A stretch of DNA of 12,130 bases. Source: Conidiobolus incongruus B7586. Taxonomy: Eukaryota; Entomophthoromycota; Entomophthoromycetes; Entomophthorales; Conidiobolaceae. Where the stretch lies: NCBI GenBank assembly GCA_000697335.1, contig JNEM01010413.1, forward strand, positions 1 to 12,130, written 5' to 3'. Below are positions 1-10,311 of the stretch, piece by piece (the stretch's first letter is position 1; each line of letters opens with the position of its first letter). The notes under the pieces were generated by a model that was not told the DNA's origin, did not search any database, and saw only the letters and a program-made list of their open reading frames with translations. A program made the translations under genes and the position numbers.

Positions 1-96
1 TAATTAAAAAATGATTTTTATATTTTGATTTTTTTAATAAATAAGATAATATTATTAATAAATATTAATTATTTGAATTTTATTAAATTATTAATA
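1..96. other. AT-rich 5' flank, no gene
   Basis: Almost pure A and T with very few G or C. I see no open frame, no RNA gene and no match to the LTR family of the rest of the window. It is the target DNA into which element E1 inserted. It may be an older, fully decayed repeat or a plain AT-rich spacer; the sequence does not decide. Confidence 0.6.
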
Positions 97-101
97 TATT
101 A
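97..101. repeat. Target site duplication of E1 (left copy, TATTA)
   Basis: TATTA lies directly before the 5' LTR of E1 and occurs again directly after its 3' LTR at 11929-11933. Five base pairs is the usual duplication for Ty3/gypsy integrases. The exact match shows that the outermost LTRs at 102 and 11531 belong to one insertion. In such AT-rich DNA a chance match is possible, but the LTR orientation and content agree with it. Confidence 0.8.
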
Positions 102-497
102 TGTTAAGAGACTAGTTCTCTAAATTCTTATATACACTTTCATATAATCCAATTAACTATAAATTATATGATTAATTTATACTTATATAGTTTAATTAAT
201 TGTATAAATAGCATTAAATTATTTAATAAACTAGGTTTTTTTTTCTTCTCAATTCTTACTATTTTTTACTTTTACACTATTTCTAAAATTGAGACTATAT
301 TCTATTAATATTATAGGATATTAGCACTACCTAATATAAATCTTAATATATTAGTAACTCATCCTAGTTTAAAGTTTAATTAAACTTTGTTTATATTTAT
401 ACATTACAACTATATTATATTACTACATTCTACACACATTACTTTTATATTAAGTTTTCCTTTATACTATATTAGTTTAACTACCATTATACTTATA
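102..497 (+). repeat. E1 5' LTR
   Basis: About 396 bp, starting TGTTAAGAG and ending near TACTTATA. It matches the LTR at 11531-11928 directly and those at 4593, 7481 and 10312 in reverse complement. The solo copy at 7481-7879 keeps the family termini best (sense TGTTAAGAG to CACTTACA, the usual TG...CA ends). I set the 3' border by alignment with the 11531-11928 LTR, whose similarity stops at the target duplication. A TATA-like box (TATAAATAG) lies at 203-211, followed by a long T-rich tract from about 236. Confidence 0.92.
203..211 (+). promoter_or_regulatory. TATA-like box in E1 5' LTR
   Basis: TATAAATAG occurs here and at the same place in the 3' LTR (11632-11640). In reverse complement it is kept in the LTRs at 4883-4891 and 7770-7778. 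Conservation among copies in otherwise mutated DNA, and a position about 100 bp into the LTR, fit a core promoter for the element's transcript. TATA-like strings are common by chance in such AT-rich DNA, so this is tentative. Confidence 0.4.
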
Positions 498-515
498 TAG
501 TAACAATAATAAAAC
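498..515 (+). other. E1 primer-binding site candidate
   Basis: The sequence beginning TAGTAACAA directly abuts the 5' LTR, where LTR elements bind the 3' end of a host tRNA to prime minus-strand DNA synthesis. The same 18-bp region is found next to the E2 5' LTR (10294-10311, minus) with only small differences. The place and the similarity to TGG-starting sites support the call. The tRNA cannot be named from this decayed copy. Confidence 0.55.
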
Positions 516-659
516 TATTAAAAACCTACTAGAAATTAATAACTATCTGTATTAAACTTAATTATTACTATTTTAAATTTTATCTATAATTTATTTCATT
601 TAAATTTAACACTATATACTATAATACCACTAAAAAAAATACCCTTATATTATTTTAAT

Positions 660-1560
660 GATGATAATAACTTAATTATTGAGTGAATCTAAGATTTTAG
701 TTTTTTAAAACTTATTACCCTCTAAGAAACTTATATTAGACAACTTTTGATTAAAAAAAACATGTTTCAAAGAGTTTAAATCTAACAAACCAGCTACTTT
801 ATTATAGTTAATATATTAAATTACCTCTTTAGTATCTTTAAAAAAATTAACTACTTATAATAATTTTAAAAACCTCTACAAGCTTAAAAACTATCTTAAA
901 AATATAAAGAATTACCTTAATTTAATCCTAGAAGAAAATTTAAAGAATATCTTTAAATTAGCCACTTTTTTTTAGAAAAATTTGTTTATATTTGGTAGTT
1001 AACTTATTACAAGCTTAATCCTAAAGAATCTTTAAGAGGATAGCTTACTACAAAAATATAAACTTTTAAACAATTGGAAAAAGCTTTTAAAGAGAGGTAT
1101 TACTTAAAAGATTAAGTTTAATTAATAAGAGAAAAGATTTCTTAGCTTAAATAAAAAACTTCTATAAGATAATTAATTGAGAAATTTAATAAGATATGTT
1201 TAAACATATTAAATATCACTGAAGAAGAATAAATCTACAAACTATTATAATGCTTTAACTTTTAAATAAAGCTTTAATTAGTTAGTAGGGAACACTTTAA
1301 TAATATGTTTTTTTCTAATATTTGTAATATAGCAATTATAATTGATAATATCTTTTACTTTATAATTAAATTTTTATACCCTAAAAATTAATCTTTTCAA
1401 CTTTACTTTAACCCATTTAAGTTTTAAATGATAGATGTTTCTGCTTTAAAGTTTTATGAGAAAACCTTTAATAAAGAAGTTAAAGCCTACTTAAGAATAA
1501 ACAAAGGTTGTTATTACTATTAAAAAATTTAAGTTAACTATAAAGTTAACAAATACCCTT
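660..1560 (+). pseudogene. E1 gag remains
   Basis: Gag forms the capsid-like particle of the element. The region between the primer-binding site and the protease is lysine-, leucine- and asparagine-rich when read in the sense direction, as expected for a gag in AT-rich DNA. It ends in a short cysteine/tyrosine/lysine-rich stretch around 1505-1560 that resembles a degenerate CCHC zinc knuckle, the nucleic-acid-binding tail of gag. The same stretch is present in E2 at about 9245-9300. The start near 660 is an estimate from where protein-like composition begins; the borders are soft. It is heavily broken and non-functional. The assignment rests mainly on place in the element and colinearity of the two copies. 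Confidence 0.6.
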
Positions 1561-1799
1561 TAAGGAAGCAATATTTGTTTAATTCTCAATAATCCCAACC
1601 TACCAACTATAAATCAAACTTGAATAATATTAATATAACCTTAGAATCACTTTTTTCACAATTAGTTAGCAAATTCTAATTTAATCTACAAAAGTTCTAA
1701 CAGACTACTAATTCTACAAATTAAACTATTTATACTAGAAAGATCTAACTAATTAAACCATTAAAAACTAGAAATATTCTAGTAACTAATCTACCTTGT

Positions 1800-2130
1800 G
1801 ATTTTTTACCTTTAACTATCACCTTATTGTTTGTGTTAATTAGTTCTTTTATAAATATACCTGTTAGTGTTTTAATTAATTCTAGTTGTTTTAGTTATAT
1901 TATCTCTTCTTTTATTGTTGTAAAACTATCTTTACCTACCTAAAAAAGTAGCTTGATAATTAAATATATTAATAACTTAATAGAACAAGCATCTGGTATT
2001 ATATTTAAATACCTATTATTACTCCCTAACTACTCCCAATATATTAAATTTTTAGTTGGTAACATTGGTTATAATTTTATATTAGGTTAAAATTAGTTTG
2101 AATATCATAGTTTTATATCTATGAATATTA
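1800..2130 (+). pseudogene. E1 pol: aspartic protease remains
   Basis: This is the retropepsin-type protease that would cut the element's own polyprotein. Around 1872-1910 the sense frame reads LINSSCFSYI, which resembles the protease active-site segment (hydrophobic-D-S/T-G-A), and at 2073-2087 it reads NFILG, which resembles the conserved I-L-G block near the end of retropepsins. The spacing of about 65 residues between the two fits the family. It lies in the same frame as the downstream reverse transcriptase. It is fossil and broken; the domain borders are approximate. Confidence 0.65.
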
Positions 2131-2499
2131 CTTTAAAAAGCTACAAATCTATTTTTTTCATATTCTAAAAAAAATTAATAGAATTAATCTTAAAAAACTT
2201 ATATTACCTTATTATAAAACTATTAAATACTATACTTAACACTAACTCTATAATTGTAGCAAATAATTTTATTATTATAAATAAAAACTAATGTAAAAAA
2301 CTAATTAAAAACCTTAATAATTTATAAAGATATATATTTATTTATTATTCATCTATTAGTATTTTATCTGTTAATTTTAATAAAGTTATACTTAATAACT
2401 ATTTCTTATATAATACAATAAGTTAATTTGTTAATGTTTTTAAATTTATAGATAAATTACCTTTTAAATATAATATTAAACATAAAATTAAACTATTCT

Positions 2500-3130
2500 T
2501 TAGTATATAATTATACTTAAAACTTATTTACCATTTATCTCTTGAATAATATTAAACTTTAAAAGAAGAAATCTAAAAACTACTTAAAAATAGGTATATT
2601 AAACATTTTTCCTCACTATAAAAATTTCTAATCCTCTTTATAAAAAAAGCTGATGGTGGTTAAAAATTATATATTGATAATTATGTTTTAAACTTTAAAA
2701 TTATTGAGGATAAAACTTTATTATTAAACCTATATGATGTTAAAGATAAACTACTTAAATTAACTATATTTACTAAACTAGATGTTAAAAATAGATATTA
2801 TAATATTAAAGTTAAAGAAAATTCTAACCCTTTAACTATTTTCAATACTTTTTTAAATCACTATAAATTTACTGTTATAAACTTTAAACTATGTAATACC
2901 CTTGTAACTTTTACTTAATTTATTAATTCCCTTTTTAACCTTGTTTTTAATAACTTTATTATTACTTACTTTAATAATATCCTAATCTATTTAAAAACTA
3001 AAGAATATATTTAACATATTAATTAGGTTTTACAAATTATTCAAGAATATAAATTACCTTTAAAATTATCAAAATATATCTTTAATACCTTTTCTATCTT
3101 TTTTTATGGTTATATTGTTTCCTTTTAAAG
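2500..3130 (+). pseudogene. E1 pol: reverse transcriptase remains
   Basis: RNA-directed DNA polymerase of the element, which would copy its RNA into DNA inside the particle. Several family blocks can still be read in one sense frame: ADGG near 2649-2660, as in the gypsy-type K-x-D-G block; FTKLDVKNRYYNIKVKE at 2769-2819, matching the F-x-K-L-D-x-x-x-x-Y-x-x-I-x-V block that carries the first catalytic aspartate; and a Y-F-x-x-I-L-I-Y segment near 2968-2991 at the place of the Y-x-D-D active site. A G-Y-I-V-S-like end lies near 3108-3122. The order and spacing are typical of Ty3/gypsy. It is broken at many points. This is the clearest domain in E1. Confidence 0.9.
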
Positions 3131-3169
3131 AATTAATATTGATCCAACTAAACTCAATAGTGTTAAAGC

Positions 3170-3830
3170 TTCTACTATACTTATAAACAAAGATTAACTT
3201 ATGTTTATACTTAGATTATTAAATTACTTTAAAGATTTCATTGATTCTTTTGTTGAATTTATTACTTTTCTTACTAATCTCTTGAAGAAAAACTCTCTTT
3301 TTAAATAAACCCTACTATATATTTTTTGTATAAATGCTTTAATTTTCTATATTACTAATGTTTTTACTTTATTTATTTTTAATTTAAAGCTACCTACTAT
3401 TATTTTTACTGACTCTAGTTTTTTTATAATTAATAAATAGTTAGCTTAGTTTGAATTTAATTTATATTTTATTTTATAATTATAAGATAAAATAATAAAT
3501 AAAAGAGAACAAGTTGAGTTTAACTTTACAAATGTTATTTTAAAACTAATAACATTCTAGTTAAGAAAAATAAAACCAGCTAAATTAAAATACCTAGTCT
3601 ATAAATAAAAACTTTTTGTTTTAATAGAAATAATCAAAAATCACTTACATTTCTTATTTTACAACTTTTTTTTAACACTTACAAATTATAAATTATTTAT
3701 CTACTTAAATACTTAAAAGCATTTATTAAGAAAATAAGTTAAATAAACTAAAACTATCTAAGCTTACCTTTTCTTTATTTAATATCTTTTAGGTTAATAA
3801 AACTATGTTGTAGATACTTTATTAAAAAAT
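3170..3830 (+). pseudogene. E1 pol: RNase H remains
   Basis: The domain that would remove the RNA strand during reverse transcription follows the reverse transcriptase in the same frame. A block reading LPTIIFTDSSFF near 3390-3424 resembles the T-D-A-S motif of gypsy-type RNase H, and a HLHFLFYNFF-like stretch near 3640-3670 sits in the position of the later conserved part. The matching region in E2 is about 6576-7236 on the minus strand. It is broken; borders are estimated from the distance to reverse transcriptase and integrase. Confidence 0.7.
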
Positions 3831-4059
3831 CTTACATACTTATTATTTTATTCTAATTGTAAAAATCCAGCAAATATTAACTTAATGATTATTAATAAAG
3901 GAAATAAAAAATTTATTAAACTACTTTAAGAAACACTACCAAATAATAATTTCTTTATTTTAGTTAAAGAAAAACTCTCTAAACTATTAAAAAACTAACT
4001 AAAATATATTAAAAGATTTAAAATTATCAATAACTTACTATATTATAATAATTGTCTAT

Positions 4060-4592
4060 ATATTCCTGATATTCCTAAGATTTAACAAACAATATTTAAT
4101 GAATACTATAACTTACTTGTTAGAAAACATCAAAACTAGTTAAAGATTGTTAAGAGAATTAAAACAAAATACTACTAGCTTTCCCTAGTTAAATTAGTTT
4201 AGAAATACATTAATACCTGTGATATATGCTAAAAAACTAAATATAATACTTAATTAAAATATGGTAAACTTATTCCTTTATAAGTCTCTAATGAAATTTA
4301 ATAACAAATCTAACTTAATTTCATAGAAATTCCTAAATTAATAAATGGTTATAATAACTTACTAATTGTAATTGATTTATTTTCTAAATATGTTTATTTT
4401 ATTCTTTATTTTAAAACTTTTATAGTTAAAGATGTTATACAATTGTTATTCTCTAATATCTTTACCTATTATAAAATTCTAAAAACTATTATATCTGATA
4501 GAAATATATAATTCAACTTTTAATTTTAGAAGTTACTATTTTTTTTCTTTAAAATTAACCTAACTATATCTACTATTAATTATCATTAAACT
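4060..4592 (+). pseudogene. E1 pol: integrase remains, N-terminal part and core
   Basis: Integrase would join the element's DNA to the host chromosome. A histidine/cysteine-containing region around 4080-4240 (including TCDIC-like text near 4214-4230) resembles the HHCC zinc-binding head. The catalytic core follows: LLIVIDLFSKYVYF near 4356-4400 holds the first aspartate block, and ISDRNI near 4491-4508 the second. The domain is cut at 4592 by insertion of E2 and resumes at 10717. Integrase downstream of RNase H places the element in Ty3/gypsy rather than Ty1/copia. It is broken throughout. Confidence 0.87.
4588..4592. repeat. Target site duplication of E2 (left copy, AAACT)
   Basis: AAACT lies directly before the E2 LTR that starts at 4593 and again directly after the E2 LTR that ends at 10711 (10712-10716). 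The E1 integrase sequence continues across the two copies exactly as it does in the uninterrupted E2 copy near 5808-5812. This proves that E2 inserted into E1 after E1 was in place. Confidence 0.93.
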
Positions 4593-4992
4593 TATAAGTA
4601 TAGTAGTAGTTAAACTAATATAGTATAGAGGAAAACTTAATATAAAAGTAGTGTGGCACAGAATATAGTAATATAATATAGTTGTAGTGTGTAAGTGTAA
4701 ACAAAGTTTAATTAAGCTTCAAACTAGGATGAGTTACTAATATATTAAGATTTATATTAGGTAGTGTTAATATCCTATAATATTAATAGAATATAGTTTC
4801 AATCTTAAAAATAGTGTAAAAGTAGAAAATAATAAGAATTAAAAAGAAAAAAAAAGAACCTAGTTTATTAGATAATTTAATACTATTTATATAATTAATT
4901 TAATTATATAAGTATAAATTAATCATATAATTTATAGTTAATTGGATTATATAAAAGTATATATAAGAATTTAAAGAATTAGTTTTTTAACA
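4593..4992 (-). repeat. E2 3' LTR
   Basis: 400 bp in reverse orientation, starting TATAAGTATA and ending TTTTTTAACA on the plus strand. It aligns without gaps to the 10312-10711 LTR. It abuts the AAACT duplication on its left and the CTCCCC polypurine tract (reverse complement GGGGAG) on its right, so it is the 3' LTR of a minus-strand element. Confidence 0.93.
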
Positions 4993-4998
4993 CTCCCC
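4993..4998 (-). other. E2 polypurine tract
   Basis: CTCCCC on the plus strand reads GGGGAG in the sense direction, directly before the 3' LTR. This is the plus-strand primer position. The E1 equivalent is GGGGGAG at 11524-11530. Runs of G are very rare in this window, so survival of both at the exact LTR border is strong support. Confidence 0.8.
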
Positions 4999-5057
4999 TA
5001 GTAAGTTTCTTTAAAGAAACACACTCCTTAATTTTTACAAATAGGTATAATAAGTTA

Positions 5058-5212
5058 AGGTATTCTTAATATTTTCTAAAGGTTCTTATGTAGCTTTTTT
5101 AATTAGATAACCTATCTATTTTACATAAAAATAAAACTTATTCCTAATAAATTTAAACTTAATTATATAATCAACATAGTATTCTTCTTCTCTATCTTAA
5201 TTAATAATTGGA
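5058..5212 (-). pseudogene. E2 pol: chromodomain remains
   Basis: The reverse strand reads EEEYYVDYIIKFK, the same text as in E1 at 11332-11370, followed by the aromatic and tryptophan/glycine-type positions of a chromodomain. In chromoviruses this domain at the integrase C-terminus binds modified histone H3 and guides insertion to heterochromatin. It is broken; the borders are taken from colinearity with E1. Confidence 0.75.
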
Positions 5213-5419
5213 TCTAGTTTTAAAGTTTTTAATTAATTAGGAAAAGTGTTAAAATCTTTAAAGTATAGTTTAATTTTAGATATGTGAAAGGTAAAGTTGA
5301 TCCTTAAAGTTAAAGGTAATTCTAAGGTAATATTTTCAAAATTTAAATTAATAAATTAAATTTTATAGGGATTATAATATAATAGTAAGTATTTGGGATT
5401 TAAGTTAGATTTAAGTAGG

Positions 5420-6350
5420 GTAGGTTTAAGTATAAATTGTTTTAAGTATACAAACATATTAGTTTTATATTTAAAAGGGTTTCTAGATAACTTTAAGTAT
5501 TGTTGTTTTATAATCCTTTAATTTTCTTCTAAGTTAAATTTAACAAGGGAATTAATATATTTGATATTAGATTAAAATTCAACAATATTTAAAGGTAAGT
5601 TAATTTAAAGTTTTAGAGTAATTATTAAGTTAGGATGTTTATTATAATTAATGAAATAAGGGTTAAAACTTGTTAATCTATTAATAAAGGTGTTGAATAA
5701 ATATTAGAGTTGGTAGATATAAACATCTTAATTTAATTAATTAGTGTTAATATAAACTTTAATCATTTACTTTAAGGTTTTAATAGTTTTTTTAGCAAGT
5801 TTATTAGTTTAGTGATAATTGGTAGTAGATATAACTAGGTTAATCTTAAAGGAAAAGGATAGTGACTTCTAGAATCAAAAGTTGAATTATATATCTTTAT
5901 CAGATATAATAATTTGTGGAATTCTATAGTAGGTAAAGATATTAAAGAATAATAATTATACAATATCTTTAACTGTAGAAGTTTTAAAACAAGGAATAAA
6001 ATAAACATATTTGGAAAATAAATCAATTACAATTAATAAGTTATTATAACTATTTATTGATTTAAGGATTTCTATGAAATTAAACTAAATTTGTTATTAA
6101 ATTTTATTAAGGACTTGTAAGGGAATAAGTTTACCATATTTTAGTTGAGTATTATATTTAATTCTTTAGCATATATCACAGGTATTAGTGTATTTCTGAA
6201 TTAATATAATTAGGGAAAGCTAATAATACCTTGTTTTAATTCTCTCAGCAGTTTTTAACTAGTTTTGATTTCCTTTAACAAATAAATTATAGCATTCATT
6301 AAATATTATTTGTTAAATCTTAAGGATATTAGGAATATATAGACAATTAT
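5420..6350 (-). pseudogene. E2 pol: integrase remains
   Basis: Counterpart of the split E1 integrase, here uninterrupted. The zinc-binding head lies near 6170-6350, the catalytic core near 5830-6060, and the C-terminal part runs to about 5420. The point matching the E2 insertion site in E1 is near 5808-5812, where the text runs straight through; this gives the original sequence context of the target. A 63-codon open stretch at 5835-6026 lies here, but in a different frame from the integrase reading, so it is not a gene. The domain is heavily broken. Confidence 0.83.
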
Positions 6351-6575
6351 TATAGTATAGTAAATTATTAATAATTTTAAATCTTTTAACATATTTTAAT
6401 TAGTTTTCTAATAGTTTAAAGAATTCTTCTTTAACTAAAATAAAGAAATTATTATTTAATAATGTTTTTTAAAGTAATTTAATAAATTTTTTATTTCCTT
6501 TATTAATAATCATTAAGTTAATATTTGCTGGATTTTTACAATTAGAATAAAATAATAAGTATGTAAGATTTTTTA

Positions 6576-7236
6576 ATAAAGTATCTATAATATAGTTTTA
6601 TTAACCTAAAAGATATTAAATAAAGAAAAGGTAAGCTTAGATAGTTTTAATCTATTTAACTTATCTTCTTAATAAATATCTTTGAGTATTTAAGTAGATA
6701 AGTGATTTATAATTTGTAAGTGCTAAAAAAAATTGCAGGATAAGAAATATAAGTGATTTTTGATTATTTCTACTAAAGCAAAGGGTTTTTATTTATAAAC
6801 TATATATTTTAATTTAGCTGTTTTTATTTTTCTTAACCAAAATGTTATTAATTTTAAAGTAACATTTGTAAGGTTAAACTTAACTTATTCTCCTTTATTT
6901 ATTATTTTATCTTATAGTTATAGGGTAAAATATAAATTAAATTTAAACTAGGTTAACTATCTATTAATTACAAAAGAATTAAAGTTAGTAAAAATAATAG
7001 TAGGTAGTTTTAAATTAAAAATAGATAAAGCAAAAACATTAATAATATAGAAAATTAAAATATTTATGTAGAAAGTATATAGTAGGGTTTATTCAAAAGA
7101 AGAGTTTTTCTTTAAAAGATTAGTAAGAAAAATAGTAAGTTTAACAAAAAAGTCAATGAAATCTTTAAAGTAATTTAATAATCCAAGTACAAATATAAAT
7201 TAATTTTTATTTATAAGTATAGTAAAAGCTTTAACA
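6576..7236 (-). pseudogene. E2 pol: RNase H remains
   Basis: Located by colinearity with E1 3170-3830. The plus-strand text near 6960-7005 is the reverse complement of the E1 block at about 3385-3430 that resembles the RNase H T-D-A-S motif. The region is broken and only the position and the block similarity support it. Confidence 0.65.
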
Positions 7237-7475
7237 TTATTGAGTTTAGTTAGATTAATATTAACTCTTTAAGAGAAAACAATATAACTATAGAAAAAGA
7301 TAGAAAAGGTATTAAAGATACATTTTGATAATTTTAAAGGTAATTTATATTCTTAAATAATTTGTAAAATTTGATTAATATGTTAAATATATTCTTCTTT
7401 AGTTTTTAAATAGATTAAGATATTATCAAAATAAGTAATAATAAAGTTATTAAAAACAAGGTTAAAAAGGGAATT

Positions 7476-7480
7476 GATAA
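7476..7480. repeat. Target site duplication of the solo LTR (left copy, GATAA)
   Basis: GATAA before the solo LTR pairs with GATGA after it at 7880-7884; the two differ by one transition. The uninterrupted counterpart in E1 (near 2917-2935) contains this site once, which confirms a duplication at insertion. Confidence 0.85.
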
Positions 7481-7879
7481 TGTAAGTGTAGTGATAGTTA
7501 AACTAATATAGTATAGAGGAAAACTTAATATAAAAGTAGTGTGGCACAGAACATAGTAATATAATGTAGCTGTAGTGTACAAGTGTAAACAAAGTTTAAT
7601 TAAACTTTGAATTAGGATGAGTCACTGATATATTAAGATTTATATTAGGTAGTGCTAATATCCTATAATATCAATAGAATATAGTCTCAATCTTAGAAAT
7701 AGTGTAAAAGTAAAAAATAGTAAGAATTGAGAAGAAAAAGAGGAACCTAGTTTATTAGATAATTTAATACTATTTATACAATTAATTTAACTACATAAGT
7801 ATAAATTAATCATATAATTTATAGTTAATTAGATTATATGAAAGTATATATAAGAATTTAGAGAACTAGTCTCTTAACA
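7481..7879 (-). repeat. Solo LTR of the same family inside E2
   Basis: About 399 bp, starting TGTAAGTG and ending CTCTTAACA on the plus strand, with no element body on either side. E2's reverse transcriptase resumes immediately after the 5-bp duplication. A solo LTR arises when the two LTRs of an inserted element recombine and the body is lost. It keeps more G and C and better ends than the other four LTRs (for example GTGTGGCACAGAACATAG near 7540-7557), in keeping with being the youngest insertion. It serves as the best guide to the family's LTR borders. Confidence 0.93.
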
Positions 7880-7884
7880 GATGA
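7880..7884. repeat. Target site duplication of the solo LTR (right copy, GATGA)
   Basis: Pairs with GATAA at 7476-7480. The single difference is a G/A transition of the same type that dominates the window, so it likely arose after insertion. Confidence 0.85.
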
Positions 7885-8678
7885 ATTAAGTAAAAATTAC
7901 AAGAATATTACACAATTTAAAGTTTATAACAGTAAATTTATAATAGCTTAAAAGAGTATTGAAAACAATTAAAAAGATAAAATTTTCTTCAACTCTAATA
8001 TTGTAATACTTATTCTTAACATCTAGTTTGGTAAATATAATTGATTTAAGTAGTTTATCCCTAATATCATATAGGTTTAGTAATAAAGTTTTATCCTTAA
8101 TAGTTTTACAGTTTAAAACATAGTTATTAATGTATAGTCTTTAACCACCATCAACCTTTTTTATAAAGAGGATTAAAAATCCTTATAGTAAAGAAAAAAG
8201 TCTAATATACCCATTTTCAAATAGTTTTTGGATTTCTTCTTTTAAAGTTTAGTATTGTTCAAGAGATAAATAGTAAGTAAGCTTTAAGTATAGTTGTGTA
8301 CTAAAGATTAATTTAATTTTGTGTTTAATATTATGTTTAAATAGTAATTTATTCACAAGTTTGAAAACATTAACAAATTAACTTATTGTATTATATAAGA
8401 AGTGGTCATTAGATATAACTTTATTAAAATCAACAAATGAAGTGTTAATAGATAAATAATAAACAGATATATATCTCTATAAATTATTTAGGTTTTTGAT
8501 TAGCTTTTTACATTAATTTTTACTTATAATAATAAAATTATTTGTTACAATTATAGAGTTAGTGTTAGGTAAAGTATTTAATAATTTTATAATAGGGTAA
8601 TATAGATTTTTTAAGATTAATTCTACTAATTTTTTTTAGAATGTAAAAAAAATAGATTTGTAGCTTTCTAGGGTAATA

Positions 8679-9010
8679 TTTATAAATATAAAACTGTGAT
8701 ATTCAAACTAATTTTAACCTAGTATGAAATTATAACTAATGTTGTTAACTAAAAATTTAATATGTTGGGAGTAGTTAAGAAGTAATAATAAATATCTAGA
8801 TATAATACTAGATGCTTATTTTATTAAGTTATTAGTATATTTAATTATCAAGTTACTTTTTTAAGTAGGTAAAGATAGCTTTACAATAATAAAAGAGGAG
8901 ATAATATAACTAAAACAACTAAAGTTAATTAAAACATTAACAAGTGTATCTATAAAAAAACTAGTTAATATAAACAATAGGGTGATAGTTAAAGGTAAAG
9001 AATCACAAGG
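8679..9010 (-). pseudogene. E2 pol: protease remains
   Basis: Located by colinearity with E1 1800-2130. The reverse complement of 8700-8740 matches the E1 stretch that reads NFILG and its continuation, and the part near 8900-8950 matches the active-site stretch. It is broken; the call depends on the E1 counterpart. Confidence 0.6.
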
Positions 9011-9248
9011 TAAATTAGTTACTAGAATATTTCTAGTTTCTAATGGTTTAATCAGTTAGATTTCTCTAGTATACATAGTTTAATTTGTGGAATCATTAGT
9101 TTATTAGAACTTTTGTGGATTAGATTAGAATTTGCTAACTAATTGTAAAAGGGGTAATTTTAAAGTTATATTAATATTATTCAGGTTTGATTTATGGTTG
9201 GTAAGTTAAGATTATTGAGAATTAAACAGATGTTGCTTTTTTAAAAGG

Positions 9249-10149
9249 TATTTGTTAGCTCTATAGTTAATTTAAGTCCTTTAATAGTAATAACAACCTT
9301 TGTTTATTTTCAAGTAGGCTTTAACTTCTTTACTAAAGGTTTTCTTATAAAGCCTTAAAGCAAAAACATTTATTATTTAAAACTTAAGTGGGTTAAAGTA
9401 AAGTTTAAAAAATTAATTTTTAGGGTGGGAAAATTTAGTTATAGAATAAAAAATATTATTAATTATAACTGCTACATTATAAATGTTAGAAAAAAACATA
9501 TTATTAAAGTATTCCCTACTAACTAACTAAAACTTTACTTGAAGGTTAAGGTATTATAATAGTTTGTGGATTTATTCTTTTTCAGTGATATTTAATATAT
9601 TTAAACATATCTCATTAAATTTCTCAATCAATTATCTTGTAAGAGTTTTTTATTTAAGTTGGGAAAGCTTTTCTCTTGTTAATTAAACTTGATTTTTTAG
9701 GTAATACCTTTCTTTAAAGGCTTTTTCTAATTGTTTAAAAGTTTATATCCTTGTAGTAAGCTATCTTCCTGAAGATTCTTTAGGATTAAACTTATAATAA
9801 GTTAACTACCAAGTATAAATAAATTTTTCTAAAAAAAAAGTAGCTAATTTAAAGATATTGTTTGGATCTTCATCAAAAATCAAATCAAGGTAGTTTTTTA
9901 TGTTTTTAAGATAGTTTTCAAGCTTGTAAAGGTTTTTTAAGCTATCATAAGTAGTTAATTTGTTTTTAAAGATACTAAAGAGGTAGTTTAATGTATTAAT
10001 TGTAGTGAAGTAGCTGGTTTGTTAGATTTAAACTCTTTAAAACATGTTTTTTTTAATCAAAAGTTGTTTAATATAAGCTTCTTAGAGGGTAATAAGCTTT
10101 TAAAAACTAGAGTCTTAGATTCACTTAGTAATTAAGCTACTATTATCAT
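9249..10149 (-). pseudogene. E2 gag remains
   Basis: Colinear with E1 660-1560. The zinc-knuckle-like stretch lies around 9245-9300 (plus-strand text TAATAACAACCTTTG near 9287-9301 mirrors the E1 text near 1500-1515). The region is broken and recognisable mainly by place and by alignment with E1. Confidence 0.57.
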
Positions 10150-10293
10150 TAAAATAATATAAGGTATCTCTTTTTTTGGTGGTATTATAGTATATAATAT
10201 TAAATTTAAATGAAATAAATTATAAATAAGATTTAAAATAGTAATAATTAAGTTTAATACAAATAGTTATTAATTTTTAATAGGTTTTTAACA

Positions 10294-10311
10294 GTTTTAT
10301 TGTTGTTACTA
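10294..10311 (-). other. E2 primer-binding site candidate
   Basis: In the sense direction the 18 bases next to the 5' LTR begin TAGTAACAACAA and nearly match E1 498-515. Direct contact with the LTR and conservation in both copies support a tRNA primer-binding site. It is decayed, so the tRNA is not identified. Confidence 0.55.

Larger units (their letters stand above)
7276..8279 (-). pseudogene. E2 pol: reverse transcriptase remains, split by solo LTR
   Basis: Reverse transcriptase of E2 in two pieces, about 7880-8279 and 7276-7480, separated by the solo LTR. The block that carries the first catalytic aspartate lies near 7990-8045, and the Y-F-D-type active-site block near 7417-7434, just beyond the inserted LTR. 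The two sides align to E1 around 2915-2935 without other loss. It is fossil, broken both by the insertion and by many base changes. Confidence 0.85.

Noticed and set aside
102-505. LTR end placed at TAACA (505) to mirror the TGTTA start
   Set aside because: The 3' LTR and the solo LTR stop at CACTTACA, and the bases after 497 are shared with the E2 primer-binding region, so TAACA belongs to the primer-binding site.
498-4592. Possible host genes or small peptides in the E1 body
   Set aside because: All recognisable text belongs to one gag-pol arrangement in sense order, and the other frames show only short AT-rich runs.
5835-6026. 63-codon open stretch on the minus strand
   Set aside because: It lies inside the E2 integrase remains in a different frame from the integrase reading, begins at a TTG rather than an ATG, and has only low-complexity I/L/Y/F-rich text. 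It is a chance open stretch in a fossil.
7481-7879. The middle LTR as part of a tandem or three-LTR element
   Set aside because: It has its own 5-bp duplication and interrupts the reverse transcriptase, which continues on both sides. That is a separate insertion reduced to a solo LTR.
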